Below the pieces are notes generated by a model. The model did not search any database. It was not told the origin of the DNA and saw only the letters and a program-made list of their open reading frames with translations. The position numbers and the translations under genes are program-made. 5,172 nucleotides of DNA from Kouleothrix aurantiaca (lineage in GTDB: Bacteria; Chloroflexota; Chloroflexia; Chloroflexales; Roseiflexaceae), in the NCBI GenBank assembly GCA_001399705.1, contig LJCR01000216.1, positions 1 through 5,172 of the forward strand, written 5' to 3'. Shown piece by piece: positions 1-5,172 of this stretch (its first letter is position 1; each line of letters begins with the position of its first letter).

Positions 1-117
1 CCCCCGCGATGCTCACCGCCGGCATTCGCCAGTCAGTTCAGCACCAGCTTTCACCGTCGCCCCGAGGCATGCGCCCAAGCTTTACAACTGACACCAGCGC
101 CATTTGCGGAGGGGTTT

Positions 118-138
118 GGGGAACCGGCTCGGTTCCCC
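118..138 (+). repeat. Perfect 9-bp stem-loop
   Basis: GGGGAACCG (118-126) and CGGTTCCCC (130-138) are exact reverse complements with a 3-base loop, GCT. No T-run follows, so it is not a standard intrinsic terminator. The 3' arm's CCCC (135-138) could instead pair with the G-run at 142-146, giving a competing fold. It sits in tandem with the hairpin at 147-170 and looks like a dispersed structured element or the remnant of an upstream gene's end. Its function is unknown. Confidence 0.6.
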
Positions 139-146
139 GGCGGGGG

Positions 147-170
147 TGCAGGGGGCAGAGCCGCCCTGCA
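147..170 (+). repeat. Stem-loop with one bulged base
   Basis: TGCAGGG (147-153) pairs with CCCTGCA (164-170), and the inner GGC (154-156) pairs with GCC (160-162) around an AGA loop. A single unpaired G at 163 breaks an otherwise continuous 10-bp stem. An A-run, not a T-run, follows on the + strand. It lies 8 bases after the first hairpin. The pair resembles GC-rich tandem stem-loops dispersed in proteobacterial genomes, but I cannot assign a named family. Confidence 0.55.
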
Positions 171-210
171 AAACATCCACCAGACTCTAACCGGCGTGGG
201 TTTCTCCGGT

Positions 211-242
211 CGGCCTGTCCTGAGCTGTATACTACCAGGCCG
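211..242. promoter_or_regulatory. Inverted repeat flanking the putative -10 box
   Basis: CGGCCTG (211-217) and CAGGCCG (236-242) are exact reverse complements separated by 18 bases. The candidate -10 hexamer lies in the spacer, so a protein bound to both arms could block polymerase. This is a weak operator candidate only: no regulator gene is visible in the window, and 7-bp arms can arise by chance. Confidence 0.25.
228..233 (+). promoter_or_regulatory. Candidate -10 element for the hsdM operon
   Basis: TATACT matches the sigma-70 -10 consensus TATAAT in five of six positions and lies about 55 bases upstream of the hsdM start codon, which suits a short untranslated leader. There is no good -35 box at 16-18 bases upstream (the sequence there is CCGGT-like), and the nearest T-rich stretch, TTTCTC at 201-206, is too far away. 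The promoter is therefore either weak or activator-dependent, or the call is wrong. Confidence 0.35.
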
Positions 243-252
243 GTTACCAGCA

Positions 253-262
253 GATAGCTATC
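253..262. promoter_or_regulatory. Perfect 10-bp palindrome in the hsdM leader
   Basis: GATAGCTATC is self-complementary over all ten bases. It falls between the candidate -10 box and the hsdM ribosome binding site, where a repressor could act. No function is shown. The pairing does not extend beyond the ten bases, so it is listed as a possible operator only. Confidence 0.25.
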
Positions 263-277
263 CAAACGGATCACAAC

Positions 278-283
278 AGGAAA
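278..283 (+). promoter_or_regulatory. Ribosome binding site of hsdM
   Basis: AGGAAA ends four bases before the ATG at 288, with its AGGA core six bases from the start. It supports this ATG as the start, which also gives an N-terminus (MTIAQQR...) matching the beginning of type IC HsdM proteins. Confidence 0.7.
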
Positions 284-287
284 GCAA

Positions 288-1850
288 ATGACAATCGCCC
301 AACAACGCGCCGCACTGCAACGCCAAATCTGGCAGATAGCCAATGAGGTCCGAGGCGCTGTCGACGGCTGGGATTTCAAGCAATACGTCCTCGGCACCCT
401 GTTCTACCGCTTCATCAGCGAAAACTTCGCCAGCTATATCGAGGGTGGCGACGAAACTATCCACTACGCCAAGCTTGGTGATGAGGTCATCACCGATGAC
501 ATCAAAGACGACGCCATTAAAACCAAGGGCTACTTTATCTATCCCAGCCAGCTCTTTGCCAACATCGTCAAAGGTGCCAACGACAACAAAAGTTTAAATA
601 CCGATCTTGCCGCCATCTTTGCCGCCATTGAAACTTCCGCCAACGGCTACCCATCCGAGGCGGACATCAAAGGCCTGTTTGCCGATTTTGATACCACCAG
701 CAATCGCCTCGGTAATACCGTAAACGAGAAAAACAAGCGTTTGGCCGCCGTTCTCCGAGGCGTGGCCGGGCTGGACTTCGGCGATTTCGAAGGCAGCCAC
801 ATCGACCTGTTTGGCGATGCCTACGAGTTTCTTATCTCCAACTATGCCGCCAATGCCGGGAAGTCCGGCGGCGAGTTTTTCACTCCGCAGCATGTCTCCC
901 GGCTGATTGCCCAGCTTGCCATGCACAAGCAAACCAGCGTCAATAAAATCTACGACCCCGCCGCTGGTTCCGGCTCCCTGCTGCTCCAAGCCAAAAAGCA
1001 CTTTGATGCCCATATCATTGAAGACGGTTTTTGGGGCCAGGAGATCAACCACACCACCTACAACCTTGCCCGTATGAACATGTTTTTGCACAACATCAAC
1101 TACGACAAGTTCAATATCCAGCTCGGCAATACCCTAATCGACCCGCACTTTCTTGGTGACAAACCTTTTGATGCCATCGTTTCGAATCCGCCCTACTCGG
1201 TGCGCTGGATCGGCTCGGATGATCCGACGCTGATCAACGACGACCGCTTTGCGCCAGCCGGTGTATTAGCGCCCAGGTCCAAAGCCGACTTTGCCTTTGT
1301 GTTGCATGCACTCAGCTACCTTTCCAGCAAAGGTCGCGCCGCAATTGTCTGCTTCCCCGGTATCTTTTATCGTGGCGGTGCCGAGCAGAAAATCCGCCAG
1401 TACTTGATTGATAATAACTTTGTGGAAACGGTGATCGCACTCGCGCCCAACCTGTTTTTCGGTACCACCATTGCGGTGAACATTCTAGTGCTGTCCAAAC
1501 ACAAAACCAATACCGATACCCAGTTTATCGATGCCAGCGGCCTGTTTGAAAAAGCAACTAACAACAACGTGCTGCTGGATTCGCACATCGAACAAATCAT
1601 GCAGGTGTTCGATAGCAAGGCGAATGTGGATCACTTCGCCGAATCGGTGCCTCTTGAGAAAATTTCCAGCAAGGATAAAGATTACAACCTGTCGGTCAGC
1701 AGCTATGTCGAAGCCAGAGACGATCGCGAAGTAGTAGATATTGCCCAGCTCAACGCCAAGATAAAAACCACGGTCGCCAGGATTGACCAGTTGCGTGCTT
1801 ATATTGATGCGATTGTTGCCGAGATTGAAGGCGAAGAGGTTGAGGCATGA
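288..1850 (+). CDS. hsdM: Type IC restriction-modification DNA adenine methyltransferase, M subunit
   Basis: This is the modification subunit of a type I enzyme. Two copies join the specificity subunit to methylate adenine N6 in both halves of a bipartite DNA target using S-adenosylmethionine. The 520 residues match the length of EcoR124I HsdM as I remember it, and much of the sequence looks the same. An N-terminal helical domain (about 1-150) precedes the methyltransferase domain. The latter shows LFGDAYEFL (174-182), [10 protein letters not shown] (194-203), the cofactor-binding DPAAGSGS (223-230), GQEIN (250-254) and the catalytic motif NPPY (300-303). A helical C-terminal tail (about 485-520) probably contacts HsdS. 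The start is fixed by AGGAAA four bases upstream and by the family's N-terminus. Its TGA overlaps the hsdS ATG in an ATGA arrangement, suggesting coupled translation. Nothing looks broken, and GC content is moderate, similar to hsdR. Confidence 0.97.
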   Translation: MTIAQQRAALQRQIWQIANEVRGAVDGWDFKQYVLGTLFYRFISENFASYIEGGDETIHYAKLGDEVITDDIKDDAIKTKGYFIYPSQLFANIVKGANDNKSLNTDLAAIFAAIETSANGYPSEADIKGLFADFDTTSNRLGNTVNEKNKRLAAVLRGVAGLDFGDFEGSHIDLFGDAYEFLISNYAANAGKSGGEFFTPQHVSRLIAQLAMHKQTSVNKIYDPAAGSGSLLLQAKKHFDAHIIEDGFWGQEINHTTYNLARMNMFLHNINYDKFNIQLGNTLIDPHFLGDKPFDAIVSNPPYSVRWIGSDDPTLINDDRFAPAGVLAPRSKADFAFVLHALSYLSSKGRAAIVCFPGIFYRGGAEQKIRQYLIDNNFVETVIALAPNLFFGTTIAVNILVLSKHKTNTDTQFIDASGLFEKATNNNVLLDSHIEQIMQVFDSKANVDHFAESVPLEKISSKDKDYNLSVSSYVEARDDREVVDIAQLNAKIKTTVARIDQLRAYIDAIVAEIEGEEVEA

Positions 1851-2497
1851 GTAGTATGAACTATATGGAAAAGCTGCTGAATGGAGCTGAGGTAGAATGG
1901 CTGCCGTTGGGTAAAATTGGTGAATTTGTTAGAGGAAAAAGATTTGTGAAAACTGATATGGTCCCCAAAGGCTTACCGTGCATTCATTACGGGGAAATGT
2001 ATACTTATTACGGCATCTGGGCAAATGAGACAAAATCTTTCGTTGATGAAGAGCTAGCTTCAAAGCTACGGTTTGCCAATAAAGGTGATGTTATTATTGT
2101 CGCGGCAGGTGAAACTGTAGAGGATATTGGAAATGGTGTGGCTTGGTTAGGAGAAGAAGATGTTGTAATTCATGATGCTTGTTTTTCTTATAAAAGCGAA
2201 TTAAATCCAAAATATGTGTCCTATTTTCTTAGAACCGCACACTTTAAAGATCAAATAAAGAAACATATCTCTTCTGGGAAAATTTCTGCGATAAATGCAA
2301 ATGGCTTAAGCAAAGCAGTTATTCCCGTCCCATGCCCTGAAAACCCAGAAAAGTCGCTGGAAATTCAAGCTGAAATCGTTCGCATTTTGGACGCTTTCAC
2401 CGAACTGACCGCCGAGCTGACCGCCGAGCTGACCGCCCGCAAAAAACAATATGAACACTACCGCGATCTGCTCTTGAGCTTCCCCAAAACCAGATGA
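1847..2497 (+). CDS. hsdS: Type I restriction-modification specificity subunit, half-size (single recognition domain)
   Basis: This is the DNA sequence-recognition subunit of the complex. At 216 residues it is about half the usual 400 or so. It has one target recognition domain (about 15-168), ending in the SSGKI (142-146) and [10 protein letters not shown] stretch typical of these domains. One conserved helical region follows (172-216), with [13 protein letters not shown], three Glu-Leu-Thr-Ala units (186-197) and [15 protein letters not shown]. The second recognition domain and distal conserved region are absent, and I see no frame-shifted continuation: prrC begins 14 bases after the stop. 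Artificially truncated type IC S subunits (EcoDXXI, EcoR124I) are known to act as homodimers on palindromic bipartite sites, so this gene is probably functional and not a pseudogene; that is inference. The ATG overlaps the hsdM stop; in-frame ATGs at 1856 and 1865 are alternatives. The recognition domain is AT-rich (about 27-38% GC in sampled 60-base rows) while the repeat region is about 57%. Confidence 0.93.
   Translation: MSSMNYMEKLLNGAEVEWLPLGKIGEFVRGKRFVKTDMVPKGLPCIHYGEMYTYYGIWANETKSFVDEELASKLRFANKGDVIIVAAGETVEDIGNGVAWLGEEDVVIHDACFSYKSELNPKYVSYFLRTAHFKDQIKKHISSGKISAINANGLSKAVIPVPCPENPEKSLEIQAEIVRILDAFTELTAELTAELTARKKQYEHYRDLLLSFPKTR
2402..2437 (+). repeat. Three tandem 12-bp units encoding Glu-Leu-Thr-Ala in hsdS
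   Basis: The units are GAACTGACCGCC (2402-2413) and two identical copies of GAGCTGACCGCC (2414-2425, 2426-2437). They encode residues 186-197 in the helix that separates recognition domains. In EcoR124I and EcoR124II, the number of the equivalent TAEL repeats (two versus three) sets the spacer length of the recognition site. Unit gain or loss by recombination or slippage would keep the frame and change specificity. Confidence 0.85.
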
Positions 2498-2511
2498 GGC
2501 AGTAGCATAAC

Positions 2512-3693
2512 ATGAGCAAGACGCTAAAGGAAATAGCCCAGCAACTAAAAGCTGCCAATAAAAAAGTCCAGTTGATCTATGCCTTTAACGGCGTTGGTAA
2601 AACACGCCTGTCGCGCGAGTTTAAGCAGCTCGTTGCACCAAAAAAAGACACTGACGAAGGTGATGATGCTGGTGAACCGGAGTCGTCCCGCACAAAAATC
2701 CTCTATTACAATGCCTTCACCGAAGACCTGTTCTACTGGGATAACGATCTCGCACTGGATGCCGCGCCCAGGCTAAAAATCCAGCCCAATTCATTTACCG
2801 ATTGGATTCTTCAAGAGCAAGGGCAGGATCGGAACATCATTACCAATTTTCAACGCTATACCAACGACAAGCTCACACCGCGCTTTAATCAAGAATACAA
2901 AGCCAGAGACAAAAATGGCAACGAGATCACGGTACGCGCCTTTTCAGAGGTGACCTTCTCCCTTGAGCGCGGCGATAATCAGCACTCAGGCAATCTGAAA
3001 ATCTCCAAAGGCGAAGAAAGCAATTTTATCTGGAGTATTTTTTACACATTGATTGAACAGCTCATTGATGTATTAAATGATGTGGATCCCGACTATCCTG
3101 TAACCACTCCTTTTGATCGGCTGGAATATGTGTTTGTTGATGATCCAGTAAGTTCGTTAGATGAAAACCATTTAATTCAATTGGCTGTCGAGCTGGCCCA
3201 ACTGATCAAGTCAAATAAGTCGGCAGTGAAATTCGTCATCACCACACATAACCCGCTTTTTTACAATGTTTTGTACAATGAGTTCAATAGGGGGAAAGAT
3301 TTTGAAAAATATCGACTGGAAAAACAAGCGGATGGAACGTATCAATTAGTTATTCATCCTAATGATTCGCCATTTTCCTATCACCTTTACCTCATGGCTG
3401 AGCTCGAAAAAGCAGTCAGTACCGGGCAAGTGCATAAGTATCATTTTAATTTCCTTCGCAACATATTGGAAAAAACCTCTACATTTCTCGGCTATAAAAA
3501 TTGGGGGGAATTATTACCAAAAGATGATGATGGCAGACTTAATCCGTATGAGGCCCGAATTATCAATATTTCCAGCCACTCAAAGCACGCTGGCGAAGAA
3601 GTAGTCGCACTCACCGACGATGATAAGCGCGTTTTAAACTATTTGATAAAAGAGATTAGTGAAATGTATCGTTTTAAGAAGAACGTTGTATAG
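2512..3693 (+). CDS. prrC: PrrC-family anticodon nuclease (tRNA-Lys-specific)
   Basis: PrrC is a suicide RNase that cleaves tRNA-Lys just 5' of the wobble base after phage attack. It is kept inactive by the type I complex encoded beside it and is controlled by nucleotide binding. The N-terminal ABC-type ATPase shows Walker A FNGVGKT (25-31, K30), the PrrC-typical [17 protein letters not shown] (63-79), the signature-like SKGEESN (165-171), Walker B YVFVDD (206-211), the D-loop SSLD (214-217) and the H-loop TTH (244-246). The C-terminal nuclease part has the tRNA-recognition segment NDSPFSYHL (284-292), R316 and E320 (in RNILEK), and H356 (in SSHS). These match the R320-E324-H356 triad of E. 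coli PrrC. Its 393 residues compare with 396 in E. coli, but 16 are missing between the N-terminus and Walker A (K30 here, K46 there), partly balanced by an insert near 138-148. An acidic loop lies at 46-57. The gene starts 14 bases after hsdS with only a weak, distant GAGG (2496-2499). The 3' part is AT-rich. A generic ATPase or RloC is unlikely given length, motifs and locus. Confidence 0.93.
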   Translation: MSKTLKEIAQQLKAANKKVQLIYAFNGVGKTRLSREFKQLVAPKKDTDEGDDAGEPESSRTKILYYNAFTEDLFYWDNDLALDAAPRLKIQPNSFTDWILQEQGQDRNIITNFQRYTNDKLTPRFNQEYKARDKNGNEITVRAFSEVTFSLERGDNQHSGNLKISKGEESNFIWSIFYTLIEQLIDVLNDVDPDYPVTTPFDRLEYVFVDDPVSSLDENHLIQLAVELAQLIKSNKSAVKFVITTHNPLFYNVLYNEFNRGKDFEKYRLEKQADGTYQLVIHPNDSPFSYHLYLMAELEKAVSTGQVHKYHFNFLRNILEKTSTFLGYKNWGELLPKDDDGRLNPYEARIINISSHSKHAGEEVVALTDDDKRVLNYLIKEISEMYRFKKNVV

Positions 3694-3697
3694 CTTC

Positions 3698-3702
3698 AAA
3701 GG
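3698..3702 (+). promoter_or_regulatory. Ribosome binding site of hsdR
   Basis: AAAGG lies seven bases before the ATG at 3710, within the 16-base gap after the prrC stop. It supports this ATG, which gives an N-terminus aligning with EcoR124I HsdR. Confidence 0.6.
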
Positions 3703-3709
3703 CAATTTA

Positions 3710-5172
3710 ATGACAGATTATAAAACTATCATCGAATCAAACAGCTTTATCGTCCTCGATCAATACACCAGGGCTTGGAAGGTGGCTGAAAGCTACCAGA
3801 GCGAAGATGCCCTGGAGCGCGAGTTTATCAAGGATTTGCAGAGTCAGGGCTACGAATACCTGCCCGCATTAAACACCACCCAGGCCATGTTGGCCAATCT
3901 GCGCGAGCAGTTGCAAACGCTCAACAACGTACACTTTGCCGAGGGCGAGTGGCTGCGCTTTGTAGAAACCTATCTGGATAAACCCAGCGACACCATCACC
4001 GATAAAACCCGCAAAATTCACGACGACTATATTTACGACTTCGTGTTCGACGATGGCCGTATTCAAAACATCTACCTGCTCGACAAACACACCATCGCCC
4101 GCAACGAAGTGCAGGTGATCAAGCAGTTTGAACAAACCGGCAGCCACGCCAACCGCTACGATGTAACCATTCTGGTGAACGGTTTGCCCCTGGTGCAAAT
4201 CGAGCTGAAAAAACGTGGCGTGGCGATTCGCGAAGCCTTCAATCAGGTCCACCGCTACAGTAAGGAAAGCTTTAACAGTGAACACTCGCTGTTCAAATAC
4301 CTGCAAGTATTCGTCATCTCCAACGGCACCGACACCCGTTACTTTGCCAATACGGTCACGCGCAATAAAAACAGTTTCGATTTCACCATGAACTGGGCAA
4401 AAGCCGACAACAGCCTGCTCAAAGACCTGAAAGACTTTACCGCGACCTTCTTCCAGAAAAACACCCTGCTCAATATCTTGCTGCACTATTCAGTGTTTGA
4501 TACAAACGACACCCTGCTGATCATGCGTCCCTATCAAATCGCAGCCACAGAACGCATTCTGCGAAAGATCAACAGCTCATACCAGTCCAAAAAGTGGAGC
4601 GACACCGAAAGCGGCGGTTATATCTGGCACACCACCGGCTCTGGTAAAACGCTCACCAGCTTCAAAGCGGCACGCCTGGCCACCGAGCTTGAGTTCATCG
4701 ACAAAGTGTTTTTTGTGGTCGATCGAAAAGACCTCGACTACCAAACCATGAAGGAATACCAGCGTTTTTCGCCCGATAGCGTGAACGGCTCCGAAAGCAC
4801 TGCCGGGCTCAAGCGCAATCTGGATAAAGACGACAACAAAATCATTGTCACCACCATCCAGAAGCTCAACAATCTAATGAAAACCGAAAGCGACTTGCCC
4901 ATCTACAACAAGCAAGTAGTCTTTATTTTTGATGAATGTCACCGCAGCCAGTTTGGCGAAGCGCAGAAAAACCTCAAGAAGAAATTCAAAAAGTTCTACC
5001 AGTTTGGTTTCACCGGCACGCCAATCTTCCCGCAAAACGCCCTCGGTGCCGATACCACCGCCAGCGTGTTTGGCCGTGAATTGCATTCATATGTCATCAC
5101 CGATGCCATTCGCGATGAAAAGGTGCTGAAGTTCAAGGTCGATTACAACGATGTGCGTCCGCAGTTCAAGAC
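3710..5172 (+). CDS. hsdR: Type IC restriction enzyme, R subunit (partial, 3' end outside window)
   Basis: HsdR is the motor and nuclease subunit: it translocates DNA using ATP and cuts at a distance from an unmethylated site. The visible 487 codons are open to the window edge; EcoR124I HsdR has about 1,038 residues, so roughly half is missing. The N-terminal PD-(D/E)xK nuclease domain shows D151 (NRYDVTILV) and E165-L-K167 (QIELKK). Helicase motifs follow: a Q-motif-like RPYQIAA (273-279), Walker A HTTGSGKT (307-314, K313), DECH (408-411) and TGTP (435-438). Every key residue keeps its EcoR124I number, so no insertions or deletions separate the two up to residue 438. The ATG at 3710 is chosen from the AAAGG site and N-terminal match ([11 protein letters not shown]). 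The gene is the last in the visible operon, following prrC as in the E. coli prr locus. GC content is moderate, near 55% in a sampled row. Helicase motifs IV-VI and the C-terminal domain cannot be checked. Confidence 0.96.
   Translation, partial: MTDYKTIIESNSFIVLDQYTRAWKVAESYQSEDALEREFIKDLQSQGYEYLPALNTTQAMLANLREQLQTLNNVHFAEGEWLRFVETYLDKPSDTITDKTRKIHDDYIYDFVFDDGRIQNIYLLDKHTIARNEVQVIKQFEQTGSHANRYDVTILVNGLPLVQIELKKRGVAIREAFNQVHRYSKESFNSEHSLFKYLQVFVISNGTDTRYFANTVTRNKNSFDFTMNWAKADNSLLKDLKDFTATFFQKNTLLNILLHYSVFDTNDTLLIMRPYQIAATERILRKINSSYQSKKWSDTESGGYIWHTTGSGKTLTSFKAARLATELEFIDKVFFVVDRKDLDYQTMKEYQRFSPDSVNGSESTAGLKRNLDKDDNKIIVTTIQKLNNLMKTESDLPIYNKQVVFIFDECHRSQFGEAQKNLKKKFKKFYQFGFTGTPIFPQNALGADTTASVFGRELHSYVITDAIRDEKVLKFKVDYNDVRPQFK

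Larger units (their letters stand above)
1..287. other. Non-coding leader region upstream of hsdM
   Basis: No convincing gene lies here. A reading frame of 82 codons on the + strand (9-257) runs through two stem-loops and has proline-, arginine- and glycine-rich composition with no recognisable domain. The minus-strand frame at 38-397 overlaps the start of hsdM and is probably a shadow. What the region does hold is two GC-rich hairpins, a candidate -10 box within an inverted repeat, a 10-bp palindrome, and the hsdM ribosome binding site. In the first 110 bases I see only a loose inverted repeat (GTCAGTT at 32-38 and AACTGAC at 86-92), too weak to interpret. Whatever lies further upstream is outside the window. 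Confidence 0.6.

Noticed and set aside
118..170. Intrinsic transcription terminator
   Set aside because: Neither hairpin is followed by a T-run on the + strand, and the flank of the second is A-rich only on its 3' side; a minus-strand terminator is not supported by a T-run after the stems either.
9..257. 82-codon reading frame on the + strand upstream of hsdM
   Set aside because: It runs through both stem-loops, has biased composition and no domain, and has no clear ribosome binding site.
38..464. Minus-strand reading frames over the leader and start of hsdM
   Set aside because: They overlap a certain gene in antisense and show no family motifs; likely shadows.
594..1091. 165-codon minus-strand reading frame inside hsdM
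   Set aside because: Entirely antisense to conserved methyltransferase coding sequence; its glycine- and valine-rich translation is typical of a shadow.
1847..2511. hsdS as a frameshifted or interrupted pseudogene
   Set aside because: The frame ends cleanly after a complete conserved helical region, and no remnant of a second recognition domain follows before prrC.
2512..3693. RloC or a generic AAA/SMC-like ATPase
   Set aside because: The protein is too short for RloC, lacks its long coiled-coil and zinc hook, and matches PrrC in motifs, length and position.
3869..4486. 205-codon minus-strand reading frame inside hsdR
   Set aside because: Antisense to the nuclease domain of HsdR, whose catalytic residues are all present on the + strand.

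Overview
The window is almost entirely one defence operon: a type IC restriction-modification system with an embedded anticodon-nuclease gene. The order is hsdM (288-1850), hsdS (1847-2497), prrC (2512-3693), hsdR (3710 to the window edge), all on the + strand. This is the gene order of the Escherichia coli prr locus (EcoprrI hsdM-hsdS-prrC-hsdR). HsdM and HsdR resemble the EcoR124I subunits as I remember them, and the HsdR catalytic residues fall at the EcoR124I numbers (D151, E165, K167, K313, D408). The third gene has the Walker motifs of an ABC-type ATPase followed by the Arg-x3-Glu...His set of PrrC, the tRNA-Lys anticodon nuclease.

Layout. Positions 1-287 hold no convincing gene. They contain two GC-rich stem-loops (118-138 and 147-170), a plausible -10 element (228-233) inside an inverted repeat, a perfect 10-bp palindrome (253-262) and the hsdM ribosome binding site. 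The four genes follow with a 4-base overlap (hsdM/hsdS) and gaps of 14 and 16 bases, so they are probably one transcription unit. hsdR is cut by the window edge after 487 codons, about half its expected length.

How the genes work together. HsdM and HsdS form the adenine methyltransferase, and HsdR adds translocation and DNA cleavage. In E. coli, PrrC is held silent by the restriction complex. When a phage inhibitor (T4 Stp) disables restriction, PrrC is released and cleaves tRNA-Lys in the anticodon loop, stopping translation. The same logic is inferred here.

The most unusual point is that HsdS is only 216 residues: one target recognition domain plus one conserved helical region carrying an Glu-Leu-Thr-Ala repeat. 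It probably works as a homodimer recognising a bipartite palindrome. The target recognition domain is much more AT-rich than the surrounding genes, as expected for an exchanged specificity module.

The organism is probably a gammaproteobacterium of moderate GC content, judged from similarity to the E. coli type IC proteins and the codon use of hsdM and hsdR. The genus cannot be named, and such loci move horizontally.
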